Shown piece by piece: positions 9,268 through 21,640 of a stretch of DNA of 64,000 nt. The position numbers and the translations under genes were made by a program. The stretch's first letter is position 1. Each line of letters begins with the position of its first letter. The notes beneath the pieces were generated by a model, which did not search any database, was not told the DNA's origin, and saw only the letters and a list, made by a program, of their open reading frames with translations. Source of the DNA: Ditylenchus dipsaci (lineage: Eukaryota > Nematoda > Chromadorea > Rhabditida > Anguinidae); the NCBI GenBank assembly GCA_004194705.1, contig SADC01000927.1, positions 1-64,000 of the forward strand, in the 5' to 3' direction.

Positions 9268-11787
9268 ATGCTAGAAGAAACATGTATTTTACCACAAAAA
9301 GAAGAAGAAGAGGTTATTCAAAAAAGGAAGACGAGAAAAAGGCCTAGAACAAAAGCTGTCAGGTTTGATCTTAAGAATAAGGTAAGCACTGCCTTTTTCA
9401 CAGGGAATTTATCAAAATTTATTTACCCGTCTTAATTTTTAAAAATTATTTCCTCTGTGCTTTTTCTGATTATTTTTCAACAAATGTACATACAACACCC
9501 CTAAAAATTTAGATTCTAAATGAGTCCGAAGCTTTATTTTGAACAATTTGAAAATTTCCGCCGTTTGACCAGTTTGAAAATATTTATTTTAAGCTAGAAA
9601 CAGCAATATTGGGTGCAGATCCTGGAATTCTGAACCTGTTCGTGTCCCAGCCGGACAACACACTCAGTAAGTGTGATGTTAGATAATGCTTGAAAGCAAG
9701 TATTAGTTTAGAAGCTGCCCTGCCAGATCTGCTCAAACATCTCCTGCTGGACAATCTACCGGAAGTCAGGAGTCTATCTAACACAGCGCTCAAGAGCATT
9801 TCCAATGTGACCCGAGTGTTTTTAGTGACTGAGGAGAAGGACAAAACCCTGTGGATTACCATCAACAACACTGTTTGCTCATCCAATGAAGATAAAACCG
9901 TATATGTGGTGAGTTGCTTTGGTGATTTTTACATGGCTTCTCCAATTTTAATTCAGCTTCGAATATCCGAAAACACTCATATTTCTGTTATCTATCTGCT
10001 TATGACCGCTCAAATCTGAGATTTAGGGCTGGTTTTTTTAGTAAAAAGTCACAAAGGAAACAAAAAAATTTAAGATTTTCGCATTTTGAAAAAAGTTGGT
10101 CAAAAAATTCAAATAATGGTCGATCATAAAAAGTGTGCCCATTTTTTAAGAAGCTCTTATTGTTTTAGCCCGTCAAATTATTCTTTTACCCTGACAAATC
10201 GCAAAAATTTGTCTCTCTGAAATATTTCTTTGACTTTTTTCAAAGTTTTATACCAGCATGTAGCCCTGGATCTCAGCTTTCTAACGAGCTATCAACTAAC
10301 TTACTGAGGTTTTAAAAGTTGAAGAAAAAAGTCTTTGTATAGACGAAATTCTTGAACAATTTGTTGCATACAAAAACTTTTTCTTCAACTTTTTAAAACC
10401 TCAGTAGTTAGTTGATAGCTCGTTAGAAACTGTGATCCAGGGCTACATGCTGGTATAAAACTTTGAAAAAATTCGAAGAAAAATTCAAAGAAACACTTCA
10501 GAGAAACGAATTTTCACGATTTGACGGATAAAAAATAATTCGACGGGGGAAAGTACTTACAGGCTTATAAAAATTATTTTTCTCACAATGAAAAATAACA
10601 AAATATAAAAATAAATTGAAACTGGAAATCGGGAAATCAATGAATATGAGCATTGTACGTGGCTTGCCATCAAAATATGGACTAAACTGCGAATCTACCC
10701 AAGATCAAATGTCCACGCTTTTGTCATTGTTCTAAGTTTCAATTTCAGGACAATCTGCCGTGCACTTGCACTCAAGACAGACTCAAACGAAGAGCCCAAA
10801 TGTTTGGGAGTGTGGTCAGTGTGGTCTTGCCGCAGATTCCCAGAATACAGCGAGCCATTGGTTCTAGTGCCAACTCTGTCTTTGCATTTGTTCAATTTGC
10901 ATCTAAAACTGCTGCTAAACGCTTTTGTAGGGTAAGTTTTTCTGTGGAAAATTTGCGATTTTTATTGAATTTGCAGAGATATGCAACCAATAGTCGTCTA
11001 AAAAGACACACTCACAAAAGAAAACATGCTTCCAAAGTCAAGAAAGAGGTCAGCATCGAGGGCAAAATCTCAAAAGTCGTCAAAGCAGTACTGGAAAATA
11101 GCAATGAAAAATTGGAGTCTCCCAGCAAACATCCTAGAATCACTTTGGATGGTTCTGATGCTAATACACAAATGGATGTGAAAGAAGATGGAAATAACGA
11201 CAAAACAGAAACTCCACCTATTGTTGGGACTAATATGGACGACAGTGGCAACGAGACCGAAAACGATGTCTCCCGTTTGTCCAAGGATAAAACCAAACTG
11301 TAGGTTTCCCGTTTTTATAGCTTTTTCAGCCGGCTAAAGGTGGCTCCTCTCAATTTAATATTTTAACAAAAAAATTCAGGGATAAGTCAAAAAAGGCCAG
11401 TCATCGTCGTCGCCGAAAACGTAAATCTCAGCCCAAAGACAAATCGGTGAAACCAGCTACCAGTTTGACAAGGTTTTTGCACAGAATCCAAGTTTTCTCG
11501 CTGTAATATATTCGAAAAAAGTTTATAATTTAGTAAATTTATGAAATTCCAGAAAACAGTACAAAGAGCTCAGAGCCGAATATATCAAATTAAAGAAAGA
11601 GAAAATGGGAAGCTTGAAGAAGGAAATCGCCAAGCTGGGCAATCAGTCCGGTTGTCCTAATTTGATCAAACACGCCGATACTAGCGGTGAGAAAAAGGAA
11701 AGAAAAAGACGACGTGGTAGACAAATACTTGAGCTGAAAGCAGAATATTTCAAGCAAGCATCTTTTACTGAAAAAACTGTTGGATAA
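9268..11787 (+). CDS. LARP7: La-related protein 7-like, seven exons, no C-terminal RRM
   Basis: LARP7-family proteins bind the 3' end of 7SK or telomerase-type RNAs. Exons 9268-9381, 9594-9666, 9712-9908, 10749-10931, 10977-11299, 11380-11472 and 11553-11787 join in one open frame of 406 codons including the stop. Residues about 1-38 are basic. Residues about 39-115 fit a divergent La motif, ending LSNTALKSISNVTRVFLV. RRM1 begins KTVYVDNLP and contains FGSVVSVVL and FAFVQFASKTAAKRF. Then come a basic linker (SHRRRRKRKSQPKDK) and the family segment AEYIKLKKEKMGSLKKEI. The stop at 11785-11787 falls before any second RRM; human LARP7 is about 580 residues. AATAAA follows near 11890. All junctions are GT-AG. 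Assignment as LARP7 rather than another La-related protein is likely but not certain. Confidence 0.8.
10130..10580. repeat. Foldback MITE in intron 3 of the LARP7-like gene
   Basis: Arms of roughly 170 bp flank a centre near 10345. The left arm contains TAGCCCTGGATCTCAGCTTT and CGAGCTATCAACTAACTTAC; the right arm returns GTTAGTTGATAGCTCGTTAG and GATCCAGGGCTACATGCTGG. The outer parts carry CGTCAAATTATTCTTTTACC on the left and a matching GACGGATAAAAAATAATTCG on the right. A relative lies at 49.02-49.44 kb. Confidence 0.85.
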
Positions 11788-12525
11788 AAAACTATGATTG
11801 TCGATAAAGGTTTGATGTGTTTGTAATTTTCTTCGACTGTTGATATGCATGTAAAATTAACTTCAATTAGAAGTCGAAAATGAAAAAAAAATAAAGCGGA
11901 AAACGTGTAGGTTTTTAATAAGTATAAATCCGTAATTTTTCAAATTCGCGTCTTTTTGATTTATTGTTTTTTTGGTGTTTTTGCCGTTTGTACAACTTTT
12001 AAACTTTTTAAGACAGTTATACCTCAAGACAATTAAACGAGTAAGGACAGGCTCAAAATTGTGTTCCGAACTACAAAAACACCAAAATTGAAAAAAGGTA
12101 CTACACTTCCACTATTGCAAGCCCAACTATCGAGAGAACATAATTCGGAAAAAATCGCAAAGCTTTCAAAAAGCTGTGAAATTTAAAAAAAATTCCAAAA
12201 ACAATTTTTGCGCCAGAAAGGCAGACCTTTCTTGCAAGGACTGTTGTACGACTTTTTTTTTTTCAAAATGGTGGTTTTAGGTACTCGCCAAAATCATTAC
12301 AGAAGGTATATTCTAGTAGCTTTTTTTGGGTGGGCTATATTCCAGTAGCGTCTTTATTTTGTAAAACGCCCTTTTTACAGCAAAAGGAAATAGGTCTTGC
12401 GGTAAAAAACATTTTTTAACGGCTATAAAAAGTCAAATTTGGCTGTTATTTCGTAGTTTTCTTTGTTCGGGTTTAGAATTTTACTATCTTACCAGTCTAA
12501 TTTTGTTGAAGCCTTGAATATAACT
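11788..12525. other. Intergenic, AT-rich, LARP7-like 3' flank
   Basis: Contains the likely polyadenylation signal of the LARP7-like gene (about 11890) and, at 12305-12360, a degraded pair of TATATTC(C)AGTAGC words related to the TTAGGC-type MITE ends. No exon is supported. Confidence 0.5.
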
Positions 12526-12777
12526 TACCGTATTTCCTCTAATAACTCACCCGGGTGAGTTTTTTTGGATCGCTGAAAATTGGAAAAAATTTGAAGTCGA
12601 TCTCGAGATTTTGGTGTGAAAATATTAAATTTAAAAACTGGAATCAGTATAGCTCGTGGGAATTAAGAAAACGCAATAAACAGCTTTGCAAAATATTTGT
12701 TCCGAGCTGAGATATAGGCCCTCAAAGTTAAGGGGGATAATTATCAGAGCAGGGTGAGTTATTAGAGAAATACGGTA
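12526..12777. repeat. CCGTATTTCC-family MITE, word GTGAG
   Basis: The left end TACCGTATTTCCTCTAATA runs into the 18-bp palindrome AACTCACCCGGGTGAGTT. The right end reads GGGTGAGTTATTAGAG then AAATACGGTA. The interior resembles the copies at 5.97 and 25.5 kb (GAATCAGTATAGCTCGTGGG, CGCAATAAACAGC, GAGATATAGGCC). Confidence 0.9.
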
Positions 12778-12823
12778 TTTATTTTTAGAAATATATTGGT
12801 TCGAATCACATTTTTTCTTCATT

Positions 12824-15800
12824 ATCAATCCTGTTTGTATTGAATAGTTTCACTGAGTGGATATTCAACTGCCCCTTTTCACGACCATTCCTTTTCTTCT
12901 TGAGCACCCAGCAATACACTCCATTGCAGTTGTTATTGTTGTCAATCAAAGTGCCGATTTCTGGTAGTTTTGGAATTGAACATCTGTAGGTTGGTTGGTA
13001 AGTGACCATTCTTGACTTCTGGTAGTTGCAATTTCACCTGAATAGCTCCTACTAAATAACTTCTTATAAATCCCACATATATCTAACCTTAATTTTCTCA
13101 TCCGAAGACTTGGCACATTTTCATGACAGTAATTAATGCAGCTTCATCCTTGGTATTCTTGACCACTATTTTCTGTTCATGCACTGTGATAGCCGACTTG
13201 TTGATGACTCCAACCTGTTGGGTAATTGTGACTTGGCTTGTAATCTACTTTGATCAGAGGGTCTACACCTAGAGGACAGTCAAACCGCTCTCCACTTGCT
13301 ACTGATTTTATTGGCACCTGGATTTAAATTATATATCGAATCTGCTAGACACCATCGTTGAATATCCTCACCAGCATTCCATTGCCTACCTTGGAAGAAA
13401 AGCTGTTGTCCACATAAACAGAAGCAGTGCCAGCTAGTAGAGGGTATTAGTGGTGTTGATTGTGGTAGCAGTTACGAAAACATTGTGTGTCTTTGGAAGG
13501 CACACAGTCCAGACGGAGCAGGGAGCTCAAGTCGAGCACAGCAATGGTCACCTTAACTTCAGCAAGGTTTAATTTAGTAATTAACCCAAATACCTTGTGC
13601 TCAGATGTGTCGCTAGGGATGGTCTTCTTTTGAGGGATGGAAAAATTGTGGACAACACTTGCTTCTGCACATGTGCTAGCTGCAAAAACAATTTTGCACT
13701 AGAATTTATAATATAATATTTTTGTTCGCTGTAGGATAAGGACACTGAAGATGTCTTGTCTAATATTTCGATGGATTTTGATTAAAAAAAATAGAATAAT
13801 TCGGGCAATGTTCAAGTCTTGCTCGATTCATAGTGAAAGCCCCGATCCCGGGTTTTGACCGTATTGACTAGAGAAAAACCAAAATTTTTGACTCTGACTG
13901 AAGTGAAATAATTATCACTAATCGCGCAATCCCGTCCCGCTCTGCCTGAATTCAATCACCCCTGCCGGCGTCCTGCTTACTCTTGATTAGCCTCGTGCCA
14001 CCGTGTCTTTTTTTGAAGACTACCAACCGGATCCTTGTCTCTCTATGTCGGCACTTAGCCAAATCTTCCATTTTATTTTTTCAAAACTGCATCGCATGGA
14101 GCTTGGTCGGTTAGAGATGCGCGCACTCACTTACTAAGACATAATTCCAAGCAAGACTCCTTGATCATAAAATGCTTACAGAGGCTCTTTTTGCCTCGCT
14201 CTAGTGTCCAAATAGGTAAAATGAACACGACCAGGTCTTCAAGTACCCTCTCCAGTGGTTTGCCTTGGTCACCAAGAAAAAGTCAAAATTTTCGGAAAAA
14301 AAATTTGGTGCAAATGTCCCCACGCCCCTAATAACATTTTCTGTACGCTTTCAGTGCAAAATCATTGAAAAGTACTCTGAAACCACTTTTTGGGTGAGTT
14401 GGTATAATGGAGTCCAGCCCCGATACAACACCACCCTAGGATCGGTCCCTTGGGCGGTGTTTTATCCAGGTTGGACGGTAGCTTACTTGCAGACTCAAGA
14501 GCATAACACCTTCCAGTTGCATTCCACCCGAACCCATGGTCTCCTCCATAATTTCTTGCATTATAAGTGTAGTTGAGTTGTTTACTTCTTGCCATTCTGA
14601 ATTTTTTTTTTGATCGTTCTAGTTACGCTTTTATAATAAACTTACGGAGCACCACACACTACGCTCTCTGCACAGGCTCACGAACAAGAATTGGTTTCAC
14701 TAATTGAGCTTTTAGAGTAGGTAACTTTGGAAGGCCACCAGATCTAGGAGAAGCTGTGCTCAGCAATAGTTCCACATCATTCCAGTCTTCTCCACTAGTC
14801 TGCTGGATTTGCCGTAGTAGAAGAGCTGAAATTTGGTCTTGTCGCCGGTTTGAGAACACGAGCATCGTAGCTGAAATATAAATTGAATTTTTTGTAAATT
14901 TCTGCACTCAAACCTAAAAATAATAGGTCAAAAAATTAGACGTTTTACAAGATAATTATGGGTCCTAACTATTGTTAATTTCTAATTTGACTTAGAATTC
15001 CGTGCAAAAAGTGGTAGAAAGATCGTAAACACATGAAAAGTATCACAATGCCGATAAAAAAAGTATTCGGAAATATATTAGGCAACTAGTTCACACAGGA
15101 TCATATGTGGCGTTAAAGAACCATCGCCATTGATGATAATGGCGGTTTCGAGTTTTTGAATTCGCGGGAGGACAGCTCTTTTATTTCGAAAATATATTTC
15201 GAATTATTTTTCTTTGCGATTTAAATTTGTTCAAAATTAGAACCATTTACTAGTCGAGCCCAACGTTGCTTGACAATGCCAATCGGAGAGCTTAGCGCGA
15301 CTCCCATTGAGCTATAACCTATTATTAGTAACTGTCGATTCGCCTCATCTATTCATAAAAATTTAAATTTTAGATGCAAAATAAAAAATAATTCGCGAAA
15401 AACATTTTCAGCATTTTCGGCTGTCCCCGCCATTCGAAAACTCTAACTGACATTGACATCAACCGCGATCGTCCTTTAAATTTTTGATTCTTGGGGGCTA
15501 TAAAGTCAACTTTTCAAGTGGAAGCGTGATTATGACGCCTCATGTATATGTTTGCTTTTTGGCTATGTTTATTTTTTCAAAATTCCAATGACCAGCCCAT
15601 TCCAAAAAACTTACGAAGGTGCAGCGAGCTGAATACACTTGGTAAGAAAGATCCAAACCACATCGGATCTTTGTCACTGCTTTCCAGAGTGATATAGATG
15701 GACCTAGCAAAAGAAAATAATTAGTAAAAAGCAAATATTTATAATTTTTGTTTTCACGATTCACCTTTTAACTGATTGACCACTTCGTAATTCACTTATT

Positions 15801-18043
15801 TTCTGCTCTATTTACGGATCTCTTCTTGTAAATTTCCTGTCTTGGTTAAGTTGGCGCACTTTTGAGTTCCATCCAAGATTTTTTTTCGTGGGAAGTCAAA
15901 GCTTGTCCAATGCTAAATTACTATTAGAATTTCGAGATTCAATGTTTTTCAGAGTAAAATTTACCTGCTCAGCTGAATCATCGAAGCTAAATAATTCGGG
16001 ATATTTTTCGCCTTTTAGAGAACCTTTCCAGCTTAAATAAAACAAGTTTATTTTTAGATGCAAGATTACAAAAACCGACGTTTGCAATGATGTCATTCAG
16101 AGAGTCGAGCCGTTTCCATAGATCTAATACACAAATCATTTTTTTAAATCAAATATCCACCATTCATTTAACTCTTCCATTTTTCTTATTTTAGAGCGCT
16201 TTGCAAGCTTTAGAAAAATTCCAAGCAAAAGGGAAATAAGAAAGCGACAGAAAATTGAACGAGGATCTTCAACAGAGCCTCATGCGTTCAATACAGGGTT
16301 CGTAATGAAAAGTTTTGAAATAAAAGAATTTGGGTAAAAAAAGGACATTTTGACCATTTTGAAGAAAAGGGGTCATTTTATCTAGTGCTTATTGCCATTT
16401 TTGAAAAAAAAAAGATTTTGACTAAAAACTTCGAAAATAAAAAAAGATTTGGGGTCCCGAAAAAAGGACAAATCTTTTTAAAAAACGACAATTACGAACC
16501 GTGGTTTAATACCGCGGTAGTATATGGTTAAGTGTTCTGTGCTTGAGAATACTCTCAAGTTCGATTTCATTGTGTTGTTTTTTTAATGTTTTCTCCAATT
16601 TATTTTTTCGCATTTTTCGATCTTCAAATTTGTATTAGTCACAATCTAATTTCTTTGCGCTAAAAAGAGATTTTTAATAAAAAAATGAGAAAAAGTACAA
16701 ACTCTGAGCCTACCTTTTTTCGGTTTCCTTGATTTTTTTCACCCCAATCCATTGCAATGAGGAGTGTGTTGGTCTTCGGCCGCGAAGCGGCGAAATGTCC
16801 TTGGTAGTGTCGACACGAACGGTGTGAAATAGGCTTTGCACCCATAAGGGTTCGAACCATCAACCTCGGTTTTGAGAAATTTATGCGGGATTTTAAATTT
16901 TTAACTCCAACCAAACCAAGTGGTCGTCACAGGAGCAAAATTTTTTTTACTTTTTCAGGCTCCAAAATCTGTTTTCTGGATTGATTCGGGCATGCTGAAG
17001 ATGGTTTGATAGTGGTGAATTGCCATTTTCTCGAGTACTTTTTAAGTTTTGGTAAAACTTAGGGGGGGGGTGAGGGAGGGTGTGCACTTGGGGGGGGGGG
17101 GGTGCACTTAGGGGGGGAGGTTGCACTTGGGGTCTATCTACTCAAGCACAGAACCTTAACCACAACACTACCGAGACACACGTTCTTCGAAGTTATTACG
17201 TGGTTATCAACTCTGAAAAATTATGCTCAACTTTCAACACATTTTTTCTACCCTAAATCAACTTTTCCGCAGAAAAGGATCCTTAACTCCAGTAAGCATT
17301 TTCGAAACTCTATAGAATGCTATATAGGTCTTTCCATATCGCATGCAAACTACCATATGTTCCCTTGTAAGAAGATAGTAGAATTAACTGGAATCCCTAA
17401 AGGACTTAAAAATGTAAGAATCGAGCCGTTTCCCGTAGCTAATTTTTTTATTACATTTATTAATTGAATTACCTGCTTGATATCATCAATCTGGGCACTC
17501 TTTTCCTTGACAATTTCTAGTTCATCCACCAATTCTTTAACCTATATATTTAAGTGCTTAAGTCTGATGATGACAAAAAGGAGGTGAAAATAGGGGGCAA
17601 TTAAACTTAAAAATCGGTACTCATTGATTAATAGGGCAAAAATAAAAGTTGAAAATAGGATCATCCAACCTGAGGATTGTCCACTTCATCCTGTCTAACA
17701 TGGTCTGTCTTGAACTGGACTTCGTGAATAGTGGCAGCTATAATGAGAAAATAAAGTTGAAAACCAGGTCAATAATTAAGCAATACCTCCACTTCCATCC
17801 ACTCTAATTGAGTCACTTTCAATGGAATGCGATACATTCTTCAATATACTTTATTCAGCCAATTTTTTTAATTTAAGCTAAACTCACCTCAACAACAATT
17901 TCATTGAGCCCTTGCTGCAATGTCACCTTGAATGTGCGCACTAGTTCGGCTCTGTCGGTGTACACCGTCACTTTTTTAATATGCAATTCTCTAGCTTCGA
18001 AAATTTGGGTGGAAGCTAAGGAGCTGGTCGAATCCGAACTCAT
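12824..18043 (-). CDS. DUF4140/DUF4139 protein, tandem copy A, indel-ridden
   Basis: Member of the mucoidy-inhibitor-like family; its role in animals is not defined. Exon 1 starts at the Met at 18043 (MSSDSTSSLASTQ) and carries the DUF4140 core KVTVYTDRAELVRTFKV. Then come exons for the segment with SHSIESDSIRVDGSG (about 17780-17850), a QFKTDHVRQDEVD segment (about 17700-17740) and coiled coil (17350-17530, 15900-16100). The DUF4139 core TSGEDWNDVELLLSTASPR is at about 14740-14870. The 3' exons carry SVYVDNSFSSK (about 13410-13450) and a C-terminal VVKWAVEYPLSETIQ-like end, stop 12824-12826. Relative to copy B it lacks single bases near 13105, 13115, 13215, 12880 and 12905, giving frameshifts. 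The frame is intact at SVYVDNSFSSK, where B is broken. Confidence 0.85.
16294..16503. mobile_element. hAT-type MITE in an intron of copy A
   Basis: A 210-bp element starting CAGGGTTCGTAAT and ending ATTACGAACCGTG, flanked by octamers GTTCAATA (16286-16293) and GTTTAATA (16504-16511) that match at 7 of 8 bases. The interior is A-rich with AAAAAAGGACA and AAAAAAGATT words and has no coding capacity. Confidence 0.85.
16640..17115. repeat. Dispersed repeat with tRNA-like B box and poly-G tract
   Basis: On the minus strand, 16835-16880 contains GGTTCGAACCC, a consensus internal-promoter B box, but no tRNA cloverleaf forms around it. Nearby GATTCGGGCATGCTGAAGAT (16983-17002) recurs in diverged form at about 18540. 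The segment 17060-17120 is a G-rich simple repeat (GGGGGGG with TGCACTT). Confidence 0.5.
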
Positions 18044-18795
18044 ATCAAGTATTTTAGTGATGATGAAAATATCTGAAATTTCAAACAAAATTTCAGCTAT
18101 TTAAAACTAATGGCTCTCCCCTGTTATATCCAAAATTGTTATAGCCAAAAAAAATCCATAGTTGAAGGGGCATGCCCTTGCCCGATACGGAGAAAAGCAC
18201 TTCTTTTCTTTCTCGAAAAATTTTAAAATACGTGCTCATCTAAATTTTTAAAGTTTCCTGCCTAGTTTTTAAAAGTAGCATAAATTCATAAATATCAGAT
18301 TTGACGCATTAACGCGTCGCAAACATTACGATTCAAAAAAAAACTGGTCTAGCCTTAAATTTTTGAAAACGCACGGGCCACAGGGGCTTGAAATTCAAAA
18401 ACATAATCACTTTAAAAACAACAAAACGCCAAGATTTTTGAAAAGACATTTTCCCATATTTTTCTATAATTTTCAGTGTTTATTGACTATGATATGCAAA
18501 TTTGACGAAAAATTCTAAAACTTGTTTTCTGGACTAATTCAAGCATTCTGATGATGGTTGACAGCACTGAAATCACGTTTTGCTAGATTTACGAAAACTA
18601 TAAAAATACCAGAAAACGAGTGGTCAACAAAATTAGATCAAAAGCACAGCACAACTCTGACCTTGCAATTTTCCTAAAACACAGATTCATGCAATGGTAC
18701 CAAAATAACATTTATTTTGCGAAACTCAAAAGTAAATATACGATATAACGCAACATCAAATTCATTACAACATTTTCCTGGAATATTATCCTTCT
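18044..18795. repeat. Upstream flank of copy A with GGGGCATGCCC-family repeat
   Basis: The segment 18165-18380 begins GGGGCATGCCC and shares ATACGTGCTCATCTAAATTT and ATTTGACGCAT with the elements at 40.57 and 42.17 kb. The segment 18510-18570 matches part of the repeat at 16.98 kb. No exon is recognised. Confidence 0.65.
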
Positions 18796-19776
18796 TCAAC
18801 AACGCTTCTTGGAATCCTTGCTATTGAAGATATCCAAATAGTTATTATCGCGATGTTGAGCCTAAATAAGATTGGTACACAACAAAAAATGGTAATCCAC
18901 AGAAACAAAACTTACATCAGGACATCCGACGGAAACTAGGGAAACAAGATTAGAAGAGGTGGATGACACTGTCTTGGCTATCTTCTGGACTGCACTGATC
19001 TTGCGCAACTTCAGAAAAACCAGGATCACTCTTCATGGATTCACCCAGCTGAAAAAGCTAGTTCGGAAGCCATTTGAATTAATGAGTCTCTAAATTAACA
19101 TCCCCCAAGGACGATCCCTCGGGTTGCAGTTAATCTAAGCGTCGACTACCGTATTTTCTGTATTAAACGCCCCGGGGCGTTTATTTTTAAATCGACCTCT
19201 AGGAGGGGGGGGCGTTAATCAGAGAGGGCGTTAATTACAGGAAATACGGCATACTATAAAGAGCTTATGACTTACCATATGAGCAGCTTCAGCCTTCCCT
19301 TCAGCGTCATTCCTTTACGATGGCGCGAAGCACGACCCACCAAAAAAGCAGAAAGACGACCGACTGAGCAATTGGCGAGACGTTGATCAGATTGGAGCAG
19401 TTGAGCGCACTAATTTTCTGCTGCTTTCTCTTCTTGTCTGAATCTCCCCATCTTTTGAAAGCTGCTTGCTTCCTCTGGCTGAGAGAAGGGCTTTTGCTTC
19501 GATATCATCTTGAGCGTGTTTTGACTGCTTTGCTTTTCCTTTGGCCAGTTTTGCTGAAACAAAAGACTTATAACCACTACGAAAGAGTAAGGTAAAACAG
19601 CTTACAAAGACGTATTCTGCTCGCTTCCTTTGCTCGGGAACTAGCTATTCCTTTGAGATTTTTCTTGCTCTCTTCGCTTCCACAGCAGCCATTGTTGCTT
19701 CCACAGTTCTCAGAGTGACAGGTTGCTTTGTTGTTAGCTCTTTTCGTACCACAGTAGCACGTCTCGTCTGCACCAT
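18796..19776 (-). CDS. Unknown small basic protein gene between copies A and B
   Basis: I do not recognise it. A start at 19776, just after a TTTTCAG acceptor, gives MVQTRRATVVRKELTTKQ and an Ala/Lys/Arg-rich stretch (AAVEAKRARK). One more A in the run near 19660 would be needed to continue. Downstream pieces are again Lys/Arg/Ser-rich (LAKGKAKQSKHAQDDIEAKA), then KIAKTVSSTSSNLVSLVSVG and a last exon ending DIFNSKDSKKRC with stop 18796-18798. Donors GTAAG occur near 19605 and 19260. The composition suggests a nucleic-acid- or chromatin-binding protein, but that is only inference. The exon chain is tentative and the gene may be broken. Confidence 0.4.
19147..19251. repeat. CCGTATTTCC-family MITE, word GGCGTT
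   Basis: The left end TACCGTATTTTCTGTATT is followed by the palindrome AAACGCCCCGGGGCGTTT. The right end reads GGGCGTTAATTACAGG then AAATACGG. At 105 bp it is the shortest complete copy seen and sits inside the unknown basic-protein gene. Confidence 0.9.
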
Positions 19777-20819
19777 TGAATCACCTGAAAATACAAAAAA
19801 TGTTGGACAACATAAACGACGGAAAAAAGTGCAAAACCACGGAGTTTTACGTACAACTTATATACCAAAACGTAGCTCATACATTAAACTACTCGAAAGT
19901 TGAGCCGAATTTTGTGATGATGTTATTTTTAGAACTAGAGACCACTTGAAGCAAACAAGTGCCATATTCCCGAGCAAAAATAGGGGTTTTTGCGTTTTTC
20001 ATCTAACTTTTGCATAAAACACCCTAAATTTGCATTTTTTGCATACTTCCTGGTACCAAAATGTAGCAAATTTACTCCTCTATTGTGCCCCGGTTATTTT
20101 TTTTAATGATATGAGAGAATATGGTGGCGAGAAACCCTCTCAAGCTTAACAACCCAAATTTTGTTTGAATATTTTTACATGAAATATATTGTGGTCTTAA
20201 ATTTTCAAAATGTTTTATAAATGAGTGATGGCTTATTCGAAACTACATTCAAGGCGAATCTAACCCGACAAAATTGAACAGTAAAACATTTAATATTTAT
20301 TAACCACCGGTAGAAAACATGAACCGATAGAAAATCAAGCCAATTTTAAAATTTTTGATTTGGCGCAAAAATTCTAAAGTGATTATGTTTTTGAATTTTA
20401 AGCCCCTGTGGGCATGCCCCTTTAAAACGGGTTTTTGTTTTTTGACTCTCATGACTTGCGATTTCTCTAAGGTTGAATTATAAATTGAGTGTTTTGAATG
20501 GAAATCAAAGACTTCAACCTGCTGATCGGATTGTTTTTAAAGAATATTTCAATATTTATTGCTGTCCATGACAGAGTGTTAGGTGATGAAAGATTTTCCT
20601 CCATTTAATATTGGTTTGACTATGCCAGTTAATTAAGAATGATATACAGATTATGTGACATGTCAAATACTTAAAAAATGCAATGCTGAAGAGCTAAAAA
20701 ATCAAAAAATAAATGAAGTTGAAGAAAAATGAGAGCCGAGGATGTTTTTGAAATAATATACCAACAAAATTAATAAAAAAAAACAATAAATTATTATTGC
20801 AAAAACCAAAATTCAATAG

Positions 20820-21010
20820 AGAAATTTAAAAGGGAGTGTTTAATATGTTTTGAAAAAGCGGCTGGCTCGTCAACAAAACACACACACTCAAAAGAAAAAC
20901 AAGAGTTGACAACAACAAATAGTTTCGTTTTTTTTCATTGGAAAGAAAAATGTGTGTATGCTATGAATCATCAGGTTTCTATGTTACTTTGTTGTTTAAA
21001 AGTAAAAAGA
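20820..21010. repeat. Segment duplicated downstream of copies B and C (copy 1)
   Basis: Shares CAACAAATA, GTGCTATGAATCATCA-type and AAAACACACACACT stretches in order with 29600-29810. Both lie 3' of a DUF4139 gene, suggesting the tandem duplication unit included this downstream flank. Confidence 0.65.
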
Positions 21011-21139
21011 ACTACATAAATATTTTGATTAAAATTTTTCATTTTAAATAGAAATTTTAAAAGTTTTCTATTTGGAAATAACAATTTATATTTTTTTGTA
21101 TGTAAAGACTTTCTATACAGACAGACTCGATTTCAAAGA

Positions 21140-21365
21140 CCATGGCCACGCGTTTTGGATTGTCCCTTGCCAATTCAAAATTTTTCACCTAGTCATTAAA
21201 CTGCTGTACGCATTTTTCAGCTTGGCTTTCAAACAAAACAAGGCCTAGAATTTAATTTTAGGTATGATTTTGTTAGAAACCAAGTTAAATAGAAACCAAA
21301 TTAGTTCAATGATTAGAAAATTCGGGGGACAACCATTGTCGGAGACGGCAATAACCTTTTAACGC
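21140..21365. repeat. Foldback MITE of the TTGTCGGAGACGGCAA family
   Basis: Inner arms carry GCTTGGCTTTCAAACAAAAC and its partner GTTAGAAACCAAGTTAA. The right end reads TTGTCGGAGACGGCAATAAC. The same element is at 53.43-53.67 kb, with an end fragment at about 27.65-27.69 kb. Confidence 0.8.
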
Positions 21366-21640
21366 TTCCTAGACTCGGTCCAAAGGGATCCGTTAAACCG
21401 AGGTTTGACTGCCCTATTATCCTCTATAAGTAGCCAGCCACTTAAGCGTGTCCTAAGAGAGTCGATACATAAGAGTCCACTGCAGTTTAGTCTTGTATTC
21501 CTAGCCACTGGATTTACGCTGAAAATGGATTTTCTTACTAGTCGCAAATTCTCTTTTTAAAAGATTTAACGAAAATTGTTTATTTAAAAAAAAAGCTCAT
21601 AATATTTTAAAATATTTTTTGGTTCGAATCACATTTTTTA

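Larger units (their letters stand above)
19777..21640. other. Intergenic region with duplicated flank and MITE
   Basis: 20398-20420 has GGGCATGCCCCTTTAAAACG. 20820-21010 is a segment repeated at 29600-29810. 21140-21365 is a foldback MITE. Exon fragments were not identified, and the rest is AT-rich. Confidence 0.6.

Noticed and set aside
14265..14576. Plus-strand frame of 103 codons with aromatic residues
   Set aside because: It lies antisense to the linker region of DUF4139 copy A, where the minus strand is the coding strand.
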